A stretch of DNA of 64,000 bases, from positions 1 to 64,000 of the forward strand of contig CAJTFB010000010.1 of assembly GCA_910575665.1 (NCBI GenBank), given 5' to 3'. Shown here one piece after another: positions 16,432-25,272 of this stretch. How positions within the stretch are numbered: position 1 is the first letter of the stretch; each line of letters opens with the position of its first letter. Under the pieces are notes generated by a model. That model searched no databases, was not told where the DNA came from, and saw nothing but the letters and a program-made list of their open reading frames with translations. A program made the position numbers and the translations under genes. This DNA is from Eubacteriaceae bacterium (GTDB taxonomy: Bacteria; Bacillota; Clostridia; Lachnospirales; Lachnospiraceae).

Positions 16432-16536
16432 AATATTTTTCCTAAAATACTCTGCAAAATTATAAATACAACAAAACGGTATGGAATTAAATTGTATTTA
16501 CTCCTTATAATAGTATAAAAAGGCGAGGTTGTATTT

Positions 16537-16884
16537 ATGAGCAGAATGAAACAATTGAGAGAAGAAAAAGACATAACGCAGGAAGAACTGGCTTTTGTTC
16601 TGGATATTTCACAGCAGCGGATCAGTAAGATTGAGAGAAATAAAGCGCCGCTTAGTGATGAGCTTATCATTCGCTGTGCCAGATATTTTGGAGTGACAGC
16701 AGATTATTTTCTGGGGATAAGTGACATTCGCCTTGAGATGGAAGTAGATGAAGCGAAGCCGCTGGGACAGGACGGAGCAGGTTTTCGGGAACTTGTTTAC
16801 TATTTTACGCGTATGAATCCAAGGGAACAGGAAGTTCTGGTTGCAATTGAAAAGCTGCTTTGTCGTCTGACGGATAAAGAATAG
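16537..16884 (+). CDS. XRE-family HTH regulator upstream of the agr-like set
   Basis: This 115-residue protein has a canonical Cro/C1 HTH in its first 60 residues (LREEKDITQEELAFVLDISQQRISKIERNK, then FGVTADYFLGISD). A C-terminal helix (MNPREQEVLVAIEKLL) follows. It is only distantly related to the XRE gene just before it. A TATAAT hexamer lies at 16504-16509, 27 bp before the start codon. It precedes the LytTR regulator by 51 bp and may be transcribed with it; its targets are unknown. Confidence 0.87.
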   Translation: MSRMKQLREEKDITQEELAFVLDISQQRISKIERNKAPLSDELIIRCARYFGVTADYFLGISDIRLEMEVDEAKPLGQDGAGFRELVYYFTRMNPREQEVLVAIEKLLCRLTDKE

Positions 16885-16935
16885 ATAATTTGCTATGCTC
16901 TGATTATTTATTCTTTTTCTTTATGGAGGAAATTC

Positions 16936-17682
16936 ATGAATGTACTGATTTTGGAAGATAATGAAGTGGCAAGAAATGCCCTGGTTAAGATCGTAAAATC
17001 CTGTATGAATCAGATTGAGGTTTTTGCTTTTGATAATAGAGGTGAAGCTTATATGTGTGCTATGGACAAAAACATCGATCTGTTTCTCGTGGATATCATA
17101 CTGAATCCGAAAGAGAGAAATGATACTTCGGGAATACGCTTTGCCAGCGATCTCAGGGATAATATCCGTTATAAGGCAAAGCCTATTATATTCATAACTA
17201 CCTTGTCTGGCTTAGAGGGAGCGCTGCTCAGGCAGGTGCATTGTTATGATTATATCGAAAAACCCATTGACGCGCCAAGGGTAAGGCGGCGTATTCTTGA
17301 GGCTCTCGATGCCATTGTGGCAGAGCGTAAGCTAAAAAAGCCAGAACAGCTTTCTTTACGTTATGATGGGGTTAATTTTCCAGTGATCATTGATGAGGTC
17401 ATCTATATGGTCAGCAGGAGGGGAGTATTGTACATTTATGGGATAGAGGACCGGATTGAAATTCCCAATCTTCCCATGAGTACCTTTTTAAGCCGAATCC
17501 GGGATAATCATTTCCTGATTCCCATCAAAGGGACAGCAGTCAATATAAGATATATCAGGTCTGTTGATTTTTCCCAGAATAAAGTCTATTTAAAACGGAC
17601 GAAAGATGTGGTGGACATCGGGGGAAGGATGAAAAAAAGGTTTAGAGAGGAATTTGAAGAATGTTTTCGTTTGATCAATTAG
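16936..17682 (+). CDS. LytTR-family response regulator (AgrA-like)
   Basis: The 248-residue protein has an N-terminal receiver with the acidic pair in LEDNE and phosphoacceptor D53 in LFLVDII. The conserved Lys is in YIEKPID. A C-terminal LytTR DNA-binding domain follows (about 140-245; VIYMVSRRGVLYIYG, FLIPIKGTAVNIRYI). AgrA-type regulators bind direct repeats in promoters and switch on quorum-sensing genes when phosphorylated. It has GGAGG before ATG 16936 and overlaps the kinase gene by 22 bp. Since the kinase is frameshifted, phosphorylation by its own partner is doubtful in this strain. Confidence 0.92.
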   Translation: MNVLILEDNEVARNALVKIVKSCMNQIEVFAFDNRGEAYMCAMDKNIDLFLVDIILNPKERNDTSGIRFASDLRDNIRYKAKPIIFITTLSGLEGALLRQVHCYDYIEKPIDAPRVRRRILEALDAIVAERKLKKPEQLSLRYDGVNFPVIIDEVIYMVSRRGVLYIYGIEDRIEIPNLPMSTFLSRIRDNHFLIPIKGTAVNIRYIRSVDFSQNKVYLKRTKDVVDIGGRMKKRFREEFEECFRLIN

Positions 17683-18922
17683 TGGTTCACGTAAACAGTC
17701 TTTTGGAAATTACCAGTGTGATCATGCTTATCCATGTGCTGAATGTCGGTAAATCCAGGTTCAGACTGTTGAATTTTGTGCTGTTTTATATTTGCCTCAT
17801 TACATACCTTGTCTGGGTCAATCTTTTTATGGAGAGTAAGGAATTATTTGCTCTGGGGTATATTATCCTGCTTTTGTTCGCAAAATGGCAGTATCAGATG
17901 GCGATATTGCCGGGAGTGATTATTGTGGTTGGTGCAGTTGTAACGGTTGGAATCTTAGAGATGATTTATTATGCACCAGTTAGTCTGTTGAGTATGTTAC
18001 ATGTTTCAGACAGTTTGATTTCCTTTTTTGTGGTGTTAGCGATGTCTATAACCGTCTTTCTTACACATAAAAGAATACCGGTATATAAGGTTCATAAACT
18101 TTTGTTTCAGCAGGAAAAGTACTCCTTTATTGTGAGCAGTATATGCAGTGCGGCTGTGATCTATGCCATTATTTCTTTCAGCGGAAGCAAGGGGCTTACG
18201 TTCTCAGAATATTTTTATGTGATCTGCTGTGTGGCGATTATTGCATTATCCTCCTATAAGCTAAATAAGTACCGCTATGAAGTCAAGCTTCGGACAGAGT
18301 ACTCAGAGAAATATGGTGAGGTGCTGGAGCAGATCCGGGAGCGCCAGCATAAGTTTTCCAATCAGCTGAACGCCATCTATGCCCTTCACCAGCTCTATCA
18401 TACCTATGAGGAACTGGTAGAAAAGCAGAAAGAGCAGACGAAGGAACTGGGCAAATACATAATGCCGAACACCGTTATTATCCTAAAAAATCCTATCGTG
18501 ATCGCCCATGTGTATCAAAAGATCTGCGAGGCGGCAGATCATGGCATCCGGCTGCATACCAAATTTACCTGTGAGCTGGAGAGCGTGTCCATACCGGACA
18601 TCTATCTGGTGGGATCATCGGGACACTTTTTGACAATGCCATGGAAAATATCCTCGAAGAGCGCCCCGAGGCAGAGATGTATCTTGAGATTACGGGAAAA
18701 GAAGACCATGTGATGATCGAGGTCTGCAATGAACATCCGTTTATTCACCAGTCGGAATGGAGAAAATTTCTTCAGAGAGGTTATTCCACGAAGGGAAAAG
18801 GCAGAGGACTTGGACTGTATCATCTGAAGAAACTGATGGCGAAATACGATGGTGATATCCTGATTCAAAATAAGTTGATAGATGAAAGGCCATATTTTTC
18901 GATTGCGGTAAAGATACAATAA
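17661..18922 (+). pseudogene. AgrC-like GHKL sensor histidine kinase, broken by a one-base frameshift
   Basis: The N-terminal half has about six membrane helices (to about residue 200), then a dimerisation helix with the phosphoacceptor in RQHKFSNQLNAIY (H230). Frame 1 reads through IYLVG and then runs out of the family sequence, stopping at 18713. From 18614 the next frame continues with IIGTLFDNAMENILEE (N box) and STKGKGRGLGLYHLKKLM (G box) to a stop at 18922. Loss of one G in the GGG at 18611-18613 explains this exactly. Restored, the protein would be about 420 residues, normal for AgrC. It is either a real inactivation or a sequencing error in a short homopolymer. The truncated product would lack the whole ATPase domain. 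Confidence 0.85.
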
Positions 18923-18966
18923 AAAGAGATGTCCCGCCGTAGTAAATTGTGGGACATCTCTTCTTT
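18921..18966. terminator. Bidirectional terminator between kinase and agrD
   Basis: AGAGATGTCCC (18925-18935) and GGGACATCTCT (18951-18961) pair perfectly, with A-rich and T-rich flanks, so it can end both the plus-strand kinase transcript and the minus-strand agrBD transcript. Confidence 0.9.
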
Positions 18967-18971
18967 CTGAT

Positions 18972-19103
18972 TCAGTCTTTGTCTTCTGGATATTCCGGCT
19001 CTCCAAAGAATACAAAACTGGTGCCGTGAAACCGCATAAATGCGCCGAGGGCAAGACACAGGCTGCAGAGACTATACAGGGATGTTTTTGTGAATTTTTT
19101 CAT
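18972..19103 (-). CDS. agrD: AgrD-like autoinducing peptide precursor (43 aa)
   Basis: This short gene overlaps the 3' end of agrB by 32 bp, the normal agrBD arrangement, and has AAAGGA nine bases before its ATG. The 43-residue product has a basic amphipathic leader (KKFTKTSLYSLCSLCLALG), a candidate signal segment GTSFVFFG and an acidic, proline-rich tail EPEYPEDKD. AgrD tails of this kind are removed by AgrB. No Cys is present in the signal segment, so Ser29 would close the ring as a lactone (for example SFVFF), instead of the usual thiolactone. Leader cysteines 13 and 16 lie in the part that is discarded. Ring size is inferred. Confidence 0.8.
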   Translation of the reverse strand: MKKFTKTSLYSLCSLCLALGAFMRFHGTSFVFFGEPEYPEDKD

Positions 19104-19668
19104 AATGTTGTTTCCTTTCTTTTATTAGTTTGGCAGCGACAAGCTGCAGTATTTGTAAAATACTTACCCAGAAAATGAGATTCCGAAAGGGGAAGTACTT
19201 GACATTCAAAAGCAGGAGTATATAGAAAAGTAACACGGCACAGGCGATGATGCGGAATACATTTCCCTTTTTCCTTGAGGGGGCGGGACGCCTGTCCGAG
19301 GAAACCGGACCGATGATGCCAATGATAAAGATACCGGCTGTCAGGCATAGGATCTGAATCCATAGGGAAAGGAAACACAGCTCTGCTAAAATTATTGTGC
19401 TCAATAAAAATGAAAAGGTAAAGAGCAGACAGGACAGATAATGTGAAAGATGAATCCCACCAGTGAAATTACGTATGGATAGAAGTACTAGAATAGCTAC
19501 CAATAATTCCTTCTGGCGGTTCATCAGGGAAAACGCAGTAAACAATATAGCTAATTTGCTGGTCTCCGATATAAAACTGATGATCACATAACGGATTCTG
19601 GCGATTTCCAGCTCAGTAAAATGGAATTCCCGCGATAAATACGGGGAAATATCTTTGAATGCTGACAT
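19072..19668 (-). CDS. agrB: AgrB-like accessory gene regulator protease
   Basis: The 198-residue membrane protein has about four to six helices and the AgrB signature RNFTGGIHLSHYLSCLLFT. This contains the catalytic His and Cys of the family. AgrB cuts the tail of AgrD and helps form the cyclic peptide at the membrane. ATG 19668 has GGAGGG about eight bases upstream. It is transcribed away from the AI-2E gene and towards the kinase, opposite to the classical agrBDCA order, so signal production and sensing have separate promoters here. Confidence 0.9.
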   Translation of the reverse strand: MSAFKDISPYLSREFHFTELEIARIRYVIISFISETSKLAILFTAFSLMNRQKELLVAILVLLSIRNFTGGIHLSHYLSCLLFTFSFLLSTIILAELCFLSLWIQILCLTAGIFIIGIIGPVSSDRRPAPSRKKGNVFRIIACAVLLFYILLLLNVKYFPFRNLIFWVSILQILQLVAAKLIKERKQHYEKIHKNIPV

Positions 19669-19870
19669 TTTTGTTACCCTCCGAGGAAGAGAATAGCATA
19701 AATGGATTTTGGTTTTTGGATATATCGCCAGAGGTCTATATTTTGTATGTATTGTAGGGACAATGAAATATAAAATGTCAAAAGAACTACTTTATGAATT
19801 GCCCTGGTGACTATACATATCCGGTGGAGTAAATGCTCTTAATATGTAATGGATTTGCAGAAAAGTTGGG

Positions 19871-19899
19871 TTGAAAATATTTCCAATCCATTATATAAT
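19871..19899 (+). promoter_or_regulatory. Sigma-A promoter of the AI-2E family gene
   Basis: TTGAAA (19871-19876) and a perfect TATAAT (19894-19899) are separated by 17 bp. Transcription should start near 19906, the first base of a GC-rich hairpin. Confidence 0.8.
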
Positions 19900-19905
19900 A
19901 ATATT

Positions 19906-19926
19906 TAGCTCGGCGCCGCCGAGCTA
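19906..19926 (+). other. GC-rich hairpin at the predicted 5' end of the AI-2E mRNA
   Basis: TAGCTCGGC and GCCGAGCTA pair perfectly around a GCC loop. There is no T tract, so it is not a terminator. Placed at the predicted transcript start, it would give the mRNA a capped-like stable 5' stem. Confidence 0.55.
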
Positions 19927-19950
19927 GAATGGCAGGAGGTGATGAGACTT

Positions 19951-21171
19951 TTGAATAAGAAATTTGACAATAAGTATGTATATGCTGGACTGACTGCCTT
20001 TTGTGTATTGATCGCAGTTTTGATCTGTGCTTTTTTATTTTTTAATATGGATGGGGTCATGGGCATTTTAGGAAAGATAAATTCGGCACTGATGCCAGTA
20101 TACATTGGACTGGCAATGGCATATCTGCTGAGCCCGCTGGTGAATGTGGTGGAGCGGAATATTTTTATTCCCCTGTTCCGAAAGATGATCAAGAAGCGCA
20201 AGGCTGTCCGTGGGATAAGCCGGGCGGTTTCGGTGGCAGTGGTTCTGGTAATGGCGCTGGCTGTTTTGTTTTGGTTGACGATGCTGGTTCTGCCAGAGGT
20301 GGTGGAGAGCATTACAAATCTTGCGAATAGTCTTCCTGAGTATTACCGTAATATCGTGAATGTAGCGCAGGAACTTAGCGGCAAGCATCCGGAGATTGCG
20401 AATTACTTAAAAGAAACATCCGAAACCATTTATGTGCAGCTGATCGGATGGATGCAAAATGAACTGATCCCTACCAGTACAGAGGTTTTGGGGACCGTCT
20501 CGGATGGATTGATGGATGCGCTGGGAGTGCTTTTAAATCTGGTGATCGGAATTATCATTTCAATCTATCTTATGGCTGGAAAAGAAACATTCTGTGCTCA
20601 GGCAAAAAGAATGCTGTTCTCCATTCTTCCGTTGAAATACGCGAGATTGACACTGGAGATCGGGAAGGATATAAACCGTTCTTTTGCCAAATTTTTTAGT
20701 GGAAAAATAATCGATTCTATTATTGTGGCGATTATTACTTTTATTGTTCTGAGCATTGCGGATACGCCCTATACTGCGTTGATCAGTGTATTGATCGGGA
20801 TTACCAATATAATTCCGTTTTTCGGACAGTATATAGGAGCTGTTCCAAGTGCTTTTTTGGTTTTTCTGGTAGATCCGGTCAAAGGAATTATCTTTGTCAT
20901 TCTGATCATCATCATACTTCAGATAGATGGCAATATCATAGGGCCGAAGATCATAGGTGGATCGATTGGACTGGGAAGCTTCTGGATCCTGTTTGCGATT
21001 CTGGTGTTTGGCTCCCTGTTTGGAATTATCGGAATGATCTGTGCTGTTCCAGTGTTTGCCGTAGTATATAGAACCATAAAGAACTGGAGTGCAAGACGGT
21101 TGGAGAAAAAAGGGCTGCCACAGGATACCCAGAGCTATCATAGGATGGGGAGAGTCAATCAAAAAGAATAG
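19951..21171 (+). CDS. AI-2E family transporter (PerM-type permease)
   Basis: The roughly 406-residue protein has about seven membrane helices and the family hallmarks NIIPFFGQYIGAVPSA and DGNIIGPKIIGGSIGLGSFW. Members include E. coli TqsA, linked to AI-2 export, and many Firmicute proteins with unproven substrates, some acting as sodium-proton antiporters. TTG 19951 is preferred because the strong AGGAGGTG ends nine bases upstream; ATG 19942 and GTG 19939 overlap or abut that site. It has its own promoter and ends at a terminator shared with the convergent GH13 gene. Confidence 0.88.
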   Translation: MNKKFDNKYVYAGLTAFCVLIAVLICAFLFFNMDGVMGILGKINSALMPVYIGLAMAYLLSPLVNVVERNIFIPLFRKMIKKRKAVRGISRAVSVAVVLVMALAVLFWLTMLVLPEVVESITNLANSLPEYYRNIVNVAQELSGKHPEIANYLKETSETIYVQLIGWMQNELIPTSTEVLGTVSDGLMDALGVLLNLVIGIIISIYLMAGKETFCAQAKRMLFSILPLKYARLTLEIGKDINRSFAKFFSGKIIDSIIVAIITFIVLSIADTPYTALISVLIGITNIIPFFGQYIGAVPSAFLVFLVDPVKGIIFVILIIIILQIDGNIIGPKIIGGSIGLGSFWILFAILVFGSLFGIIGMICAVPVFAVVYRTIKNWSARRLEKKGLPQDTQSYHRMGRVNQKE

Positions 21172-21190
21172 GAATGGATAAGAAATTTAA

Positions 21191-21240
21191 AAGGGCTGCC
21201 GCAGAAAAGAGCTTATTCTGCCGGCAGCCTGTTTTTTATT
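21191..21240. terminator. Bidirectional terminator between AI-2E and GH13 genes
   Basis: GGCTGCCGCAGAA and TTCTGCCGGCAGCC form a long stem followed by GTTTTTTATTT. It serves the plus-strand gene and, through upstream A-rich sequence, probably the convergent gene. Confidence 0.85.
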
Positions 21241-22895
21241 TAAAAACTTTTGATCCAGTTGATCAGGGAAGGGTAATGTGTCTGGTTGTACACGTCCTTT
21301 CGCATCTGGTCTGTGACTGGACCTTTTGATTCCATGATTGCGATGATCGCTTCCTGAAGTCCCGCAACTTTTCCGTCTTCATAGGTCTTTTGGGAGTCTG
21401 GAGATGGAGTGCTGTTGGTGTCGGCAGTGTCAGCCGCTGCTTCCGGTTTCTTCTCCATAACCATCTTTTCGGGTTCGGTCAGTGTTGTGGGTTTATTCAA
21501 TGGTTCCAATATATCTTCTACTTCGGTAGAATCCTTGTTTTTTTCTCCCAGCAGGGGAACCCAGATATCACCGGAGTTTGCCCGGACGTTCACTACGATA
21601 TTTCCATTTACGGCAGATACAGTCTCACCGGATAGTTTTCCGATGTAGGTATTCGCACTGCCGGCAGGGACCGTCATGACAAAGTCACTGTCATCATTGT
21701 TTACCGTTACAATTGCGGACACGCCGTCCATATTTCTGGAAAAGGCATATTGTCGGTTGGTGAGGAGCAATTCCCTGTAGTCGCCGTAAGAGAGTGCGGG
21801 AGTTTCCTGTCGGATGGTTCCCAGTCTGGCGATGAGTCTGGTGCATGGATTCTGTGACAGGGCATCGCTGAAATCGTCCAGGTTCAGAGCCGGACGCAGA
21901 GAGGCATCGGAACCCCGTTCCTTTTTTCCCTCTATGGCAAATTCAGAACCATAGTATATAGACGGAACGCCAGGGAGCGTGTACAGGAGTATATGAACGG
22001 GAGCAAAATGAGCTTTATTTGTAAGTTTTGTATAGATCCGCTCCACATCATGGTTATCGACAAAGTTATAAAGTTTCAGACCCTCTGGTCGATTGCCCCC
22101 CATCTCATAGAGGCGTTTTACCGTATGGGCAATCTCAAAGAAGTTGTGATCGTTGTGGCCGGAGTACAACGCCTTGTGGAGATGATAATTGGTGACAGAA
22201 TGTAGAGTTCCCTCGTTGACCCAACGGGTATAGTCGCCATGGATCACCTCGCCCATCAGCCAGAAATCTGGTTTGACTTCATTTGCCACGTGGCGCAGTG
22301 CTTTCATATATTCAAAGTCCAGCACATCGGCGGCATCCAGACGGATTCCGTCGATATCAAATTCACTGACCCAGAAACGGATCACATCACAGATGTAATC
22401 CCGGACCGCAGGGTTGTGCTGATTCAGTTTTACGAGAAGATTGTAACCGCCCCAGTTTTCATATGAAAAGCCGTCGTTGTATTCATTGTTTCCGCCAAAG
22501 TTGACATTGCAGTACCAGTCGCGGTAAGAAGAATTTTCCCGGTTTTTGCGGATGTCCTGGAAAGCAAAAAAGTCTCTTCCAGTGTGATTGAAGACTCCGT
22601 CTAGAATGATGCGGATTCCCTCTTTGTGGCACGCCAGCACAAAATCTGTCAGATCCTGGTTGTCACCGAGGCGGCTGTCTAATTTCTTGTAATCGGTAGT
22701 TTCGTAGCCATGTCCTACGGATTCAAACAGCGGACCGATATAGATCGCATTGCACCCGATCTCTTTGATGTGGCGAATCCAGGGAAGCAGCTCCCGTAAG
22801 CGGTGAACTGGCTCACCGTAGCTGTTTTCCTTTGGTGCGCCACAAAGACCCAAGGGATAAATATGATAAAAAATCGCTTCGTCGTACCAAGCCAT
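21240..22895 (-). CDS. Cytoplasmic GH13 alpha-amylase family enzyme with C-terminal extension
   Basis: The 551-residue protein has the TIM barrel of GH13 and its catalytic triad: D187 in GIRLDAAD, E216 in LMGEVIHGD and D283 in FVDNHD. The early DGVFNH motif also fits. There is no signal peptide, so it acts on imported or stored alpha-glucans inside the cell. After the small beta domain, residues about 445-551 form an extra tail: a Pro/Glu/Thr-rich linker (TLTEPEKMVMEKKPEAAAD) followed by a helical piece ending LINWIKSF. Specificity (maltodextrin, neopullulanase-like or other) cannot be fixed. ATG 22895 is preceded by GGAGG. It is monocistronic between a terminator and a divergent promoter region. 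Confidence 0.88.
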   Translation of the reverse strand: MAWYDEAIFYHIYPLGLCGAPKENSYGEPVHRLRELLPWIRHIKEIGCNAIYIGPLFESVGHGYETTDYKKLDSRLGDNQDLTDFVLACHKEGIRIILDGVFNHTGRDFFAFQDIRKNRENSSYRDWYCNVNFGGNNEYNDGFSYENWGGYNLLVKLNQHNPAVRDYICDVIRFWVSEFDIDGIRLDAADVLDFEYMKALRHVANEVKPDFWLMGEVIHGDYTRWVNEGTLHSVTNYHLHKALYSGHNDHNFFEIAHTVKRLYEMGGNRPEGLKLYNFVDNHDVERIYTKLTNKAHFAPVHILLYTLPGVPSIYYGSEFAIEGKKERGSDASLRPALNLDDFSDALSQNPCTRLIARLGTIRQETPALSYGDYRELLLTNRQYAFSRNMDGVSAIVTVNNDDSDFVMTVPAGSANTYIGKLSGETVSAVNGNIVVNVRANSGDIWVPLLGEKNKDSTEVEDILEPLNKPTTLTEPEKMVMEKKPEAAADTADTNSTPSPDSQKTYEDGKVAGLQEAIIAIMESKGPVTDQMRKDVYNQTHYPSLINWIKSF

Positions 22896-22943
22896 AATAA
22901 TCCTCCTTCATTGTATCGTTTACTAATCTAAGAGACACACCCT

Positions 22944-22952
22944 AGTATATCA
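22944..22952 (-). promoter_or_regulatory. Extended -10 promoter of the GH13 gene
   Basis: On the minus strand TGATATACT forms an extended -10 (TGnTATACT). No good -35 is present, as is common for extended -10 promoters. Confidence 0.5.
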
Positions 22953-23009
22953 TATTTAAAGGTGTTTTAGAAGAAAAAAGTTTTTTTGGTTTCCCGAGAC
23001 GGAAAAATA

Positions 23010-23018
23010 TGTTATAAT
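23010..23018 (+). promoter_or_regulatory. Extended -10 promoter of the adaptor/ABC operon
   Basis: TGTTATAAT is a perfect extended -10, about 75 bp before the TTG start of the first lipoprotein gene; the -35 region is weak. Confidence 0.6.
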
Positions 23019-23093
23019 CAGTAGGGGGTTCGGCGTATGCCGGAGTCCGTATGCGAAGGTAAAGTGAGGGTTTACGAATGGAGGGAATATAAG

Positions 23094-24131
23094 TTGAAAG
23101 GAAAAAAAATCATCCCGGTTCTGGCCGGAGCCAGTATATGTCTGTGTCTGACCTCCTGTGGGCTTTTGCCAACGGAGGAAGAATTTGATGCGGCGCCCGT
23201 CGTGAAAGAATATGAGGGGGCAGATTTTAATAAAGTCTCAGTGGAGAGAGGGAACCTGGTAAAGACAGAAGAGATCTCCGGTAAATATAAAGGAACGGTA
23301 AGAGAAGAGATCCAGACGGACGGAGTGGGTGTTGTGAAAAAGATATATGTCCAGAAGGGACAGAGGGTGAAAGCAGGGGATAAGATTTTGAGTTATGTGC
23401 TCCAGGGCAGCGAAAATACGCTGCGAGAGGCGGAGAACAAGATTGAAAAAATGGAACTGCAGATCCGCCATGCGAAGCGTCTGATGAATCTCGAGATTGA
23501 GAAGCAGCAGAAGACTGGCGGAAGCAAGAAGGAGATCGATGGCATAAGGCAGCAGTATGAACAGGAGATTCGCTCTTACGAGTCTAGCCTGAAGCTTACG
23601 CGTATGGATGCCAGGATTGCCAGAGAAGAGATCGAGGCAGAGGAGATTACAGCATCGGTGAATGGTGTCGTCACTTTTGTGGATCAGAAAGCCGAGGGAA
23701 CCTTTGGGGACAGTTCCGAACCTACTGTGATCATAGAAGGGGCAACGAAAAATCGTTTTGAGGCGAACAGCAAGTACGCTTCCTACTGTAAGGAGGGAGA
23801 TGTGGTTACGGTGGAAGTGAAAGGAATGGAGTATAAGGCAACGATCCGAAAGGATAAAGATTCCACAGACAGCATCTATTTTTATCCCAATAATAAAGTG
23901 AATCTGGAAGAGGGAACCACCTGCATCTATAAGGTTGTACTAAAAGAGAAAAAAGACGTTCTGTATCTTCCGGTCTCCATCGTATATACCATGGGAGATA
24001 AACATGTGGTTTATTACGAAGATGAGAATGGCCTGAAAACCATGAAGGAGGTTACGATCGGGGAGACTATCAATAACTCGGTGGAGATTCTTGGCGGGCT
24101 GGAGGAAAACGAACAGGTGATAGCAAATTAG
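23094..24131 (+). CDS. HlyD/MacA-like adaptor lipoprotein 1 of exporter operon
   Basis: The start is TTG 23094 with GGAGGG nine bases upstream. A lipoprotein signal peptide ends in LTSCG, so the mature protein is anchored outside the membrane by its Cys. The rest follows the membrane-fusion plan. A biotinyl-lipoyl half (VKKIYVQKGQRVKAGDKIL) is followed by a coiled hairpin of about 85 residues, the second lipoyl half (ITASVNGVVTF) and a beta-barrel ending in VEILGGLEENEQVIAN. It is the first of three adaptors in tandem, 37 bp before the second. With the permease at 26421 it resembles Gram-positive MacAB-like efflux or peptide export systems. Confidence 0.85.
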   Translation: MKGKKIIPVLAGASICLCLTSCGLLPTEEEFDAAPVVKEYEGADFNKVSVERGNLVKTEEISGKYKGTVREEIQTDGVGVVKKIYVQKGQRVKAGDKILSYVLQGSENTLREAENKIEKMELQIRHAKRLMNLEIEKQQKTGGSKKEIDGIRQQYEQEIRSYESSLKLTRMDARIAREEIEAEEITASVNGVVTFVDQKAEGTFGDSSEPTVIIEGATKNRFEANSKYASYCKEGDVVTVEVKGMEYKATIRKDKDSTDSIYFYPNNKVNLEEGTTCIYKVVLKEKKDVLYLPVSIVYTMGDKHVVYYEDENGLKTMKEVTIGETINNSVEILGGLEENEQVIAN

Positions 24132-24168
24132 GTGCAGAAACATGACCTGCACAGAAACGGAGAATGAT

Positions 24169-25272
24169 ATGAAAAAGATCGTGGGTGTGTGTATGGCGGC
24201 CGTTCTTCTTCTGAGCGGCTGTGGTGAGACGAAGGCGTTGGAGGTGCCAGAACTGATCAAACCTGTGGGCGTGGACATGGATACCGCGGAGGTGGTGAAA
24301 ATGGATCTGAGCGGAGTGGTAGCATTTTCTGCCCAGATCGTGCCCAGTGTGGAGGAACTTTCCTTTTTATCTTCGGGAAGTATTGAGAGTCTGAATGTAT
24401 CCATTGGTGATAAAGTAAAGGAGGGGCAGCTACTGGCCTCCCTTTCTGTGACTTCTGGTAAAGCAAAAGATCTGAGAAGTGAGATCGAAACCTTGAGAGC
24501 GCAAAACGAAGATAGAAATAAGCAGGGGCAGTATGATATAGAGATGCTGGAGGAAAATATAAAGGAGCTGCGAAAGCAGCTTGCGAAAGAGAAAGATTCG
24601 TCCCGGAGAAAAAAGGTTAAGAAGCAGATAGAAAGTGCAAAAATGGATGTGAAGATTGCGGAGGAAAAGCTTTTGCAGCAAAAGGAACTGCAGCAGCTGG
24701 AGATCCGTCAGAAGGAAAGACAGCTTACCGAGCTGCAGAAAAGCACAAAAGGAGCTAAACTGTATTCGCCGATAAACGGAGAGGTGATTGGAACAGTAGG
24801 AGGTAGCGGTTATATGGTGCAGGGAGGAAATACAGCCATTCAGGTGGCAAATATGGAGAAACCCAGGCTTAAGACAGCCTTTGTGTCCTCCTCTCTGATC
24901 GCCAAGGCGAACCGCTGCATTGCGGTGATCGGCGGGAAAGAGTACGAGATCGAGATTGAAGAACAAGAATTGTCGAGAGAAGAAATTGAGCGGGGAGTGG
25001 TTCCGGAGAATTCCTGGTTTGATTTTAAAGAGGACCATGTATCGGCGGAAGTGGGGAACTCTGCCGCTGTGGAACTGCATACGGACTCTGTGAAAGACGC
25101 CCTGGTGGTGCCGGTGAATGCGCTGCTGGGCAGCGGGGAGGAAAAATACGTATATCTCGTAGAGGGAGACGCCAAGATCAAAACAGCGGTAACCGTAGGG
25201 ACGCAGACAGACGCATATGTTCAGCTTGTTACGGGAGTGAAGGAAGGGGATGTTGTATATGTGGAAAGCTAA
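24169..25272 (+). CDS. HlyD/MacA-like adaptor lipoprotein 2
   Basis: ATG 24169 has CGGAG upstream; the lipobox is LLSGC. The lipoyl halves are IESLNVSIGDKVKEGQLLASL and KLYSPINGEVIGTVG. They are separated by a lysine- and glutamate-rich coiled hairpin of about 90 residues (EENIKELRKQLAKEKDSSRR). The protein ends with a beta-barrel and VQLVTGVKEGDVVYVES. The length of 367 residues is typical for the family. It overlaps the start of the third adaptor gene, so expression is probably coupled. Confidence 0.86.
   Translation: MKKIVGVCMAAVLLLSGCGETKALEVPELIKPVGVDMDTAEVVKMDLSGVVAFSAQIVPSVEELSFLSSGSIESLNVSIGDKVKEGQLLASLSVTSGKAKDLRSEIETLRAQNEDRNKQGQYDIEMLEENIKELRKQLAKEKDSSRRKKVKKQIESAKMDVKIAEEKLLQQKELQQLEIRQKERQLTELQKSTKGAKLYSPINGEVIGTVGGSGYMVQGGNTAIQVANMEKPRLKTAFVSSSLIAKANRCIAVIGGKEYEIEIEEQELSREEIERGVVPENSWFDFKEDHVSAEVGNSAAVELHTDSVKDALVVPVNALLGSGEEKYVYLVEGDAKIKTAVTVGTQTDAYVQLVTGVKEGDVVYVES

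Noticed and set aside
18865-19059. 64-codon minus frame over the agrD region
   Set aside because: Wrong frame: the agrD frame at 18972-19103 has the ribosome site and the AgrD-like layout.
19760-19830. Possible LytTR direct repeats upstream of agrB
   Set aside because: Two short similar motifs are 12 bp apart, not the roughly 21-bp period expected for AgrA-type sites.
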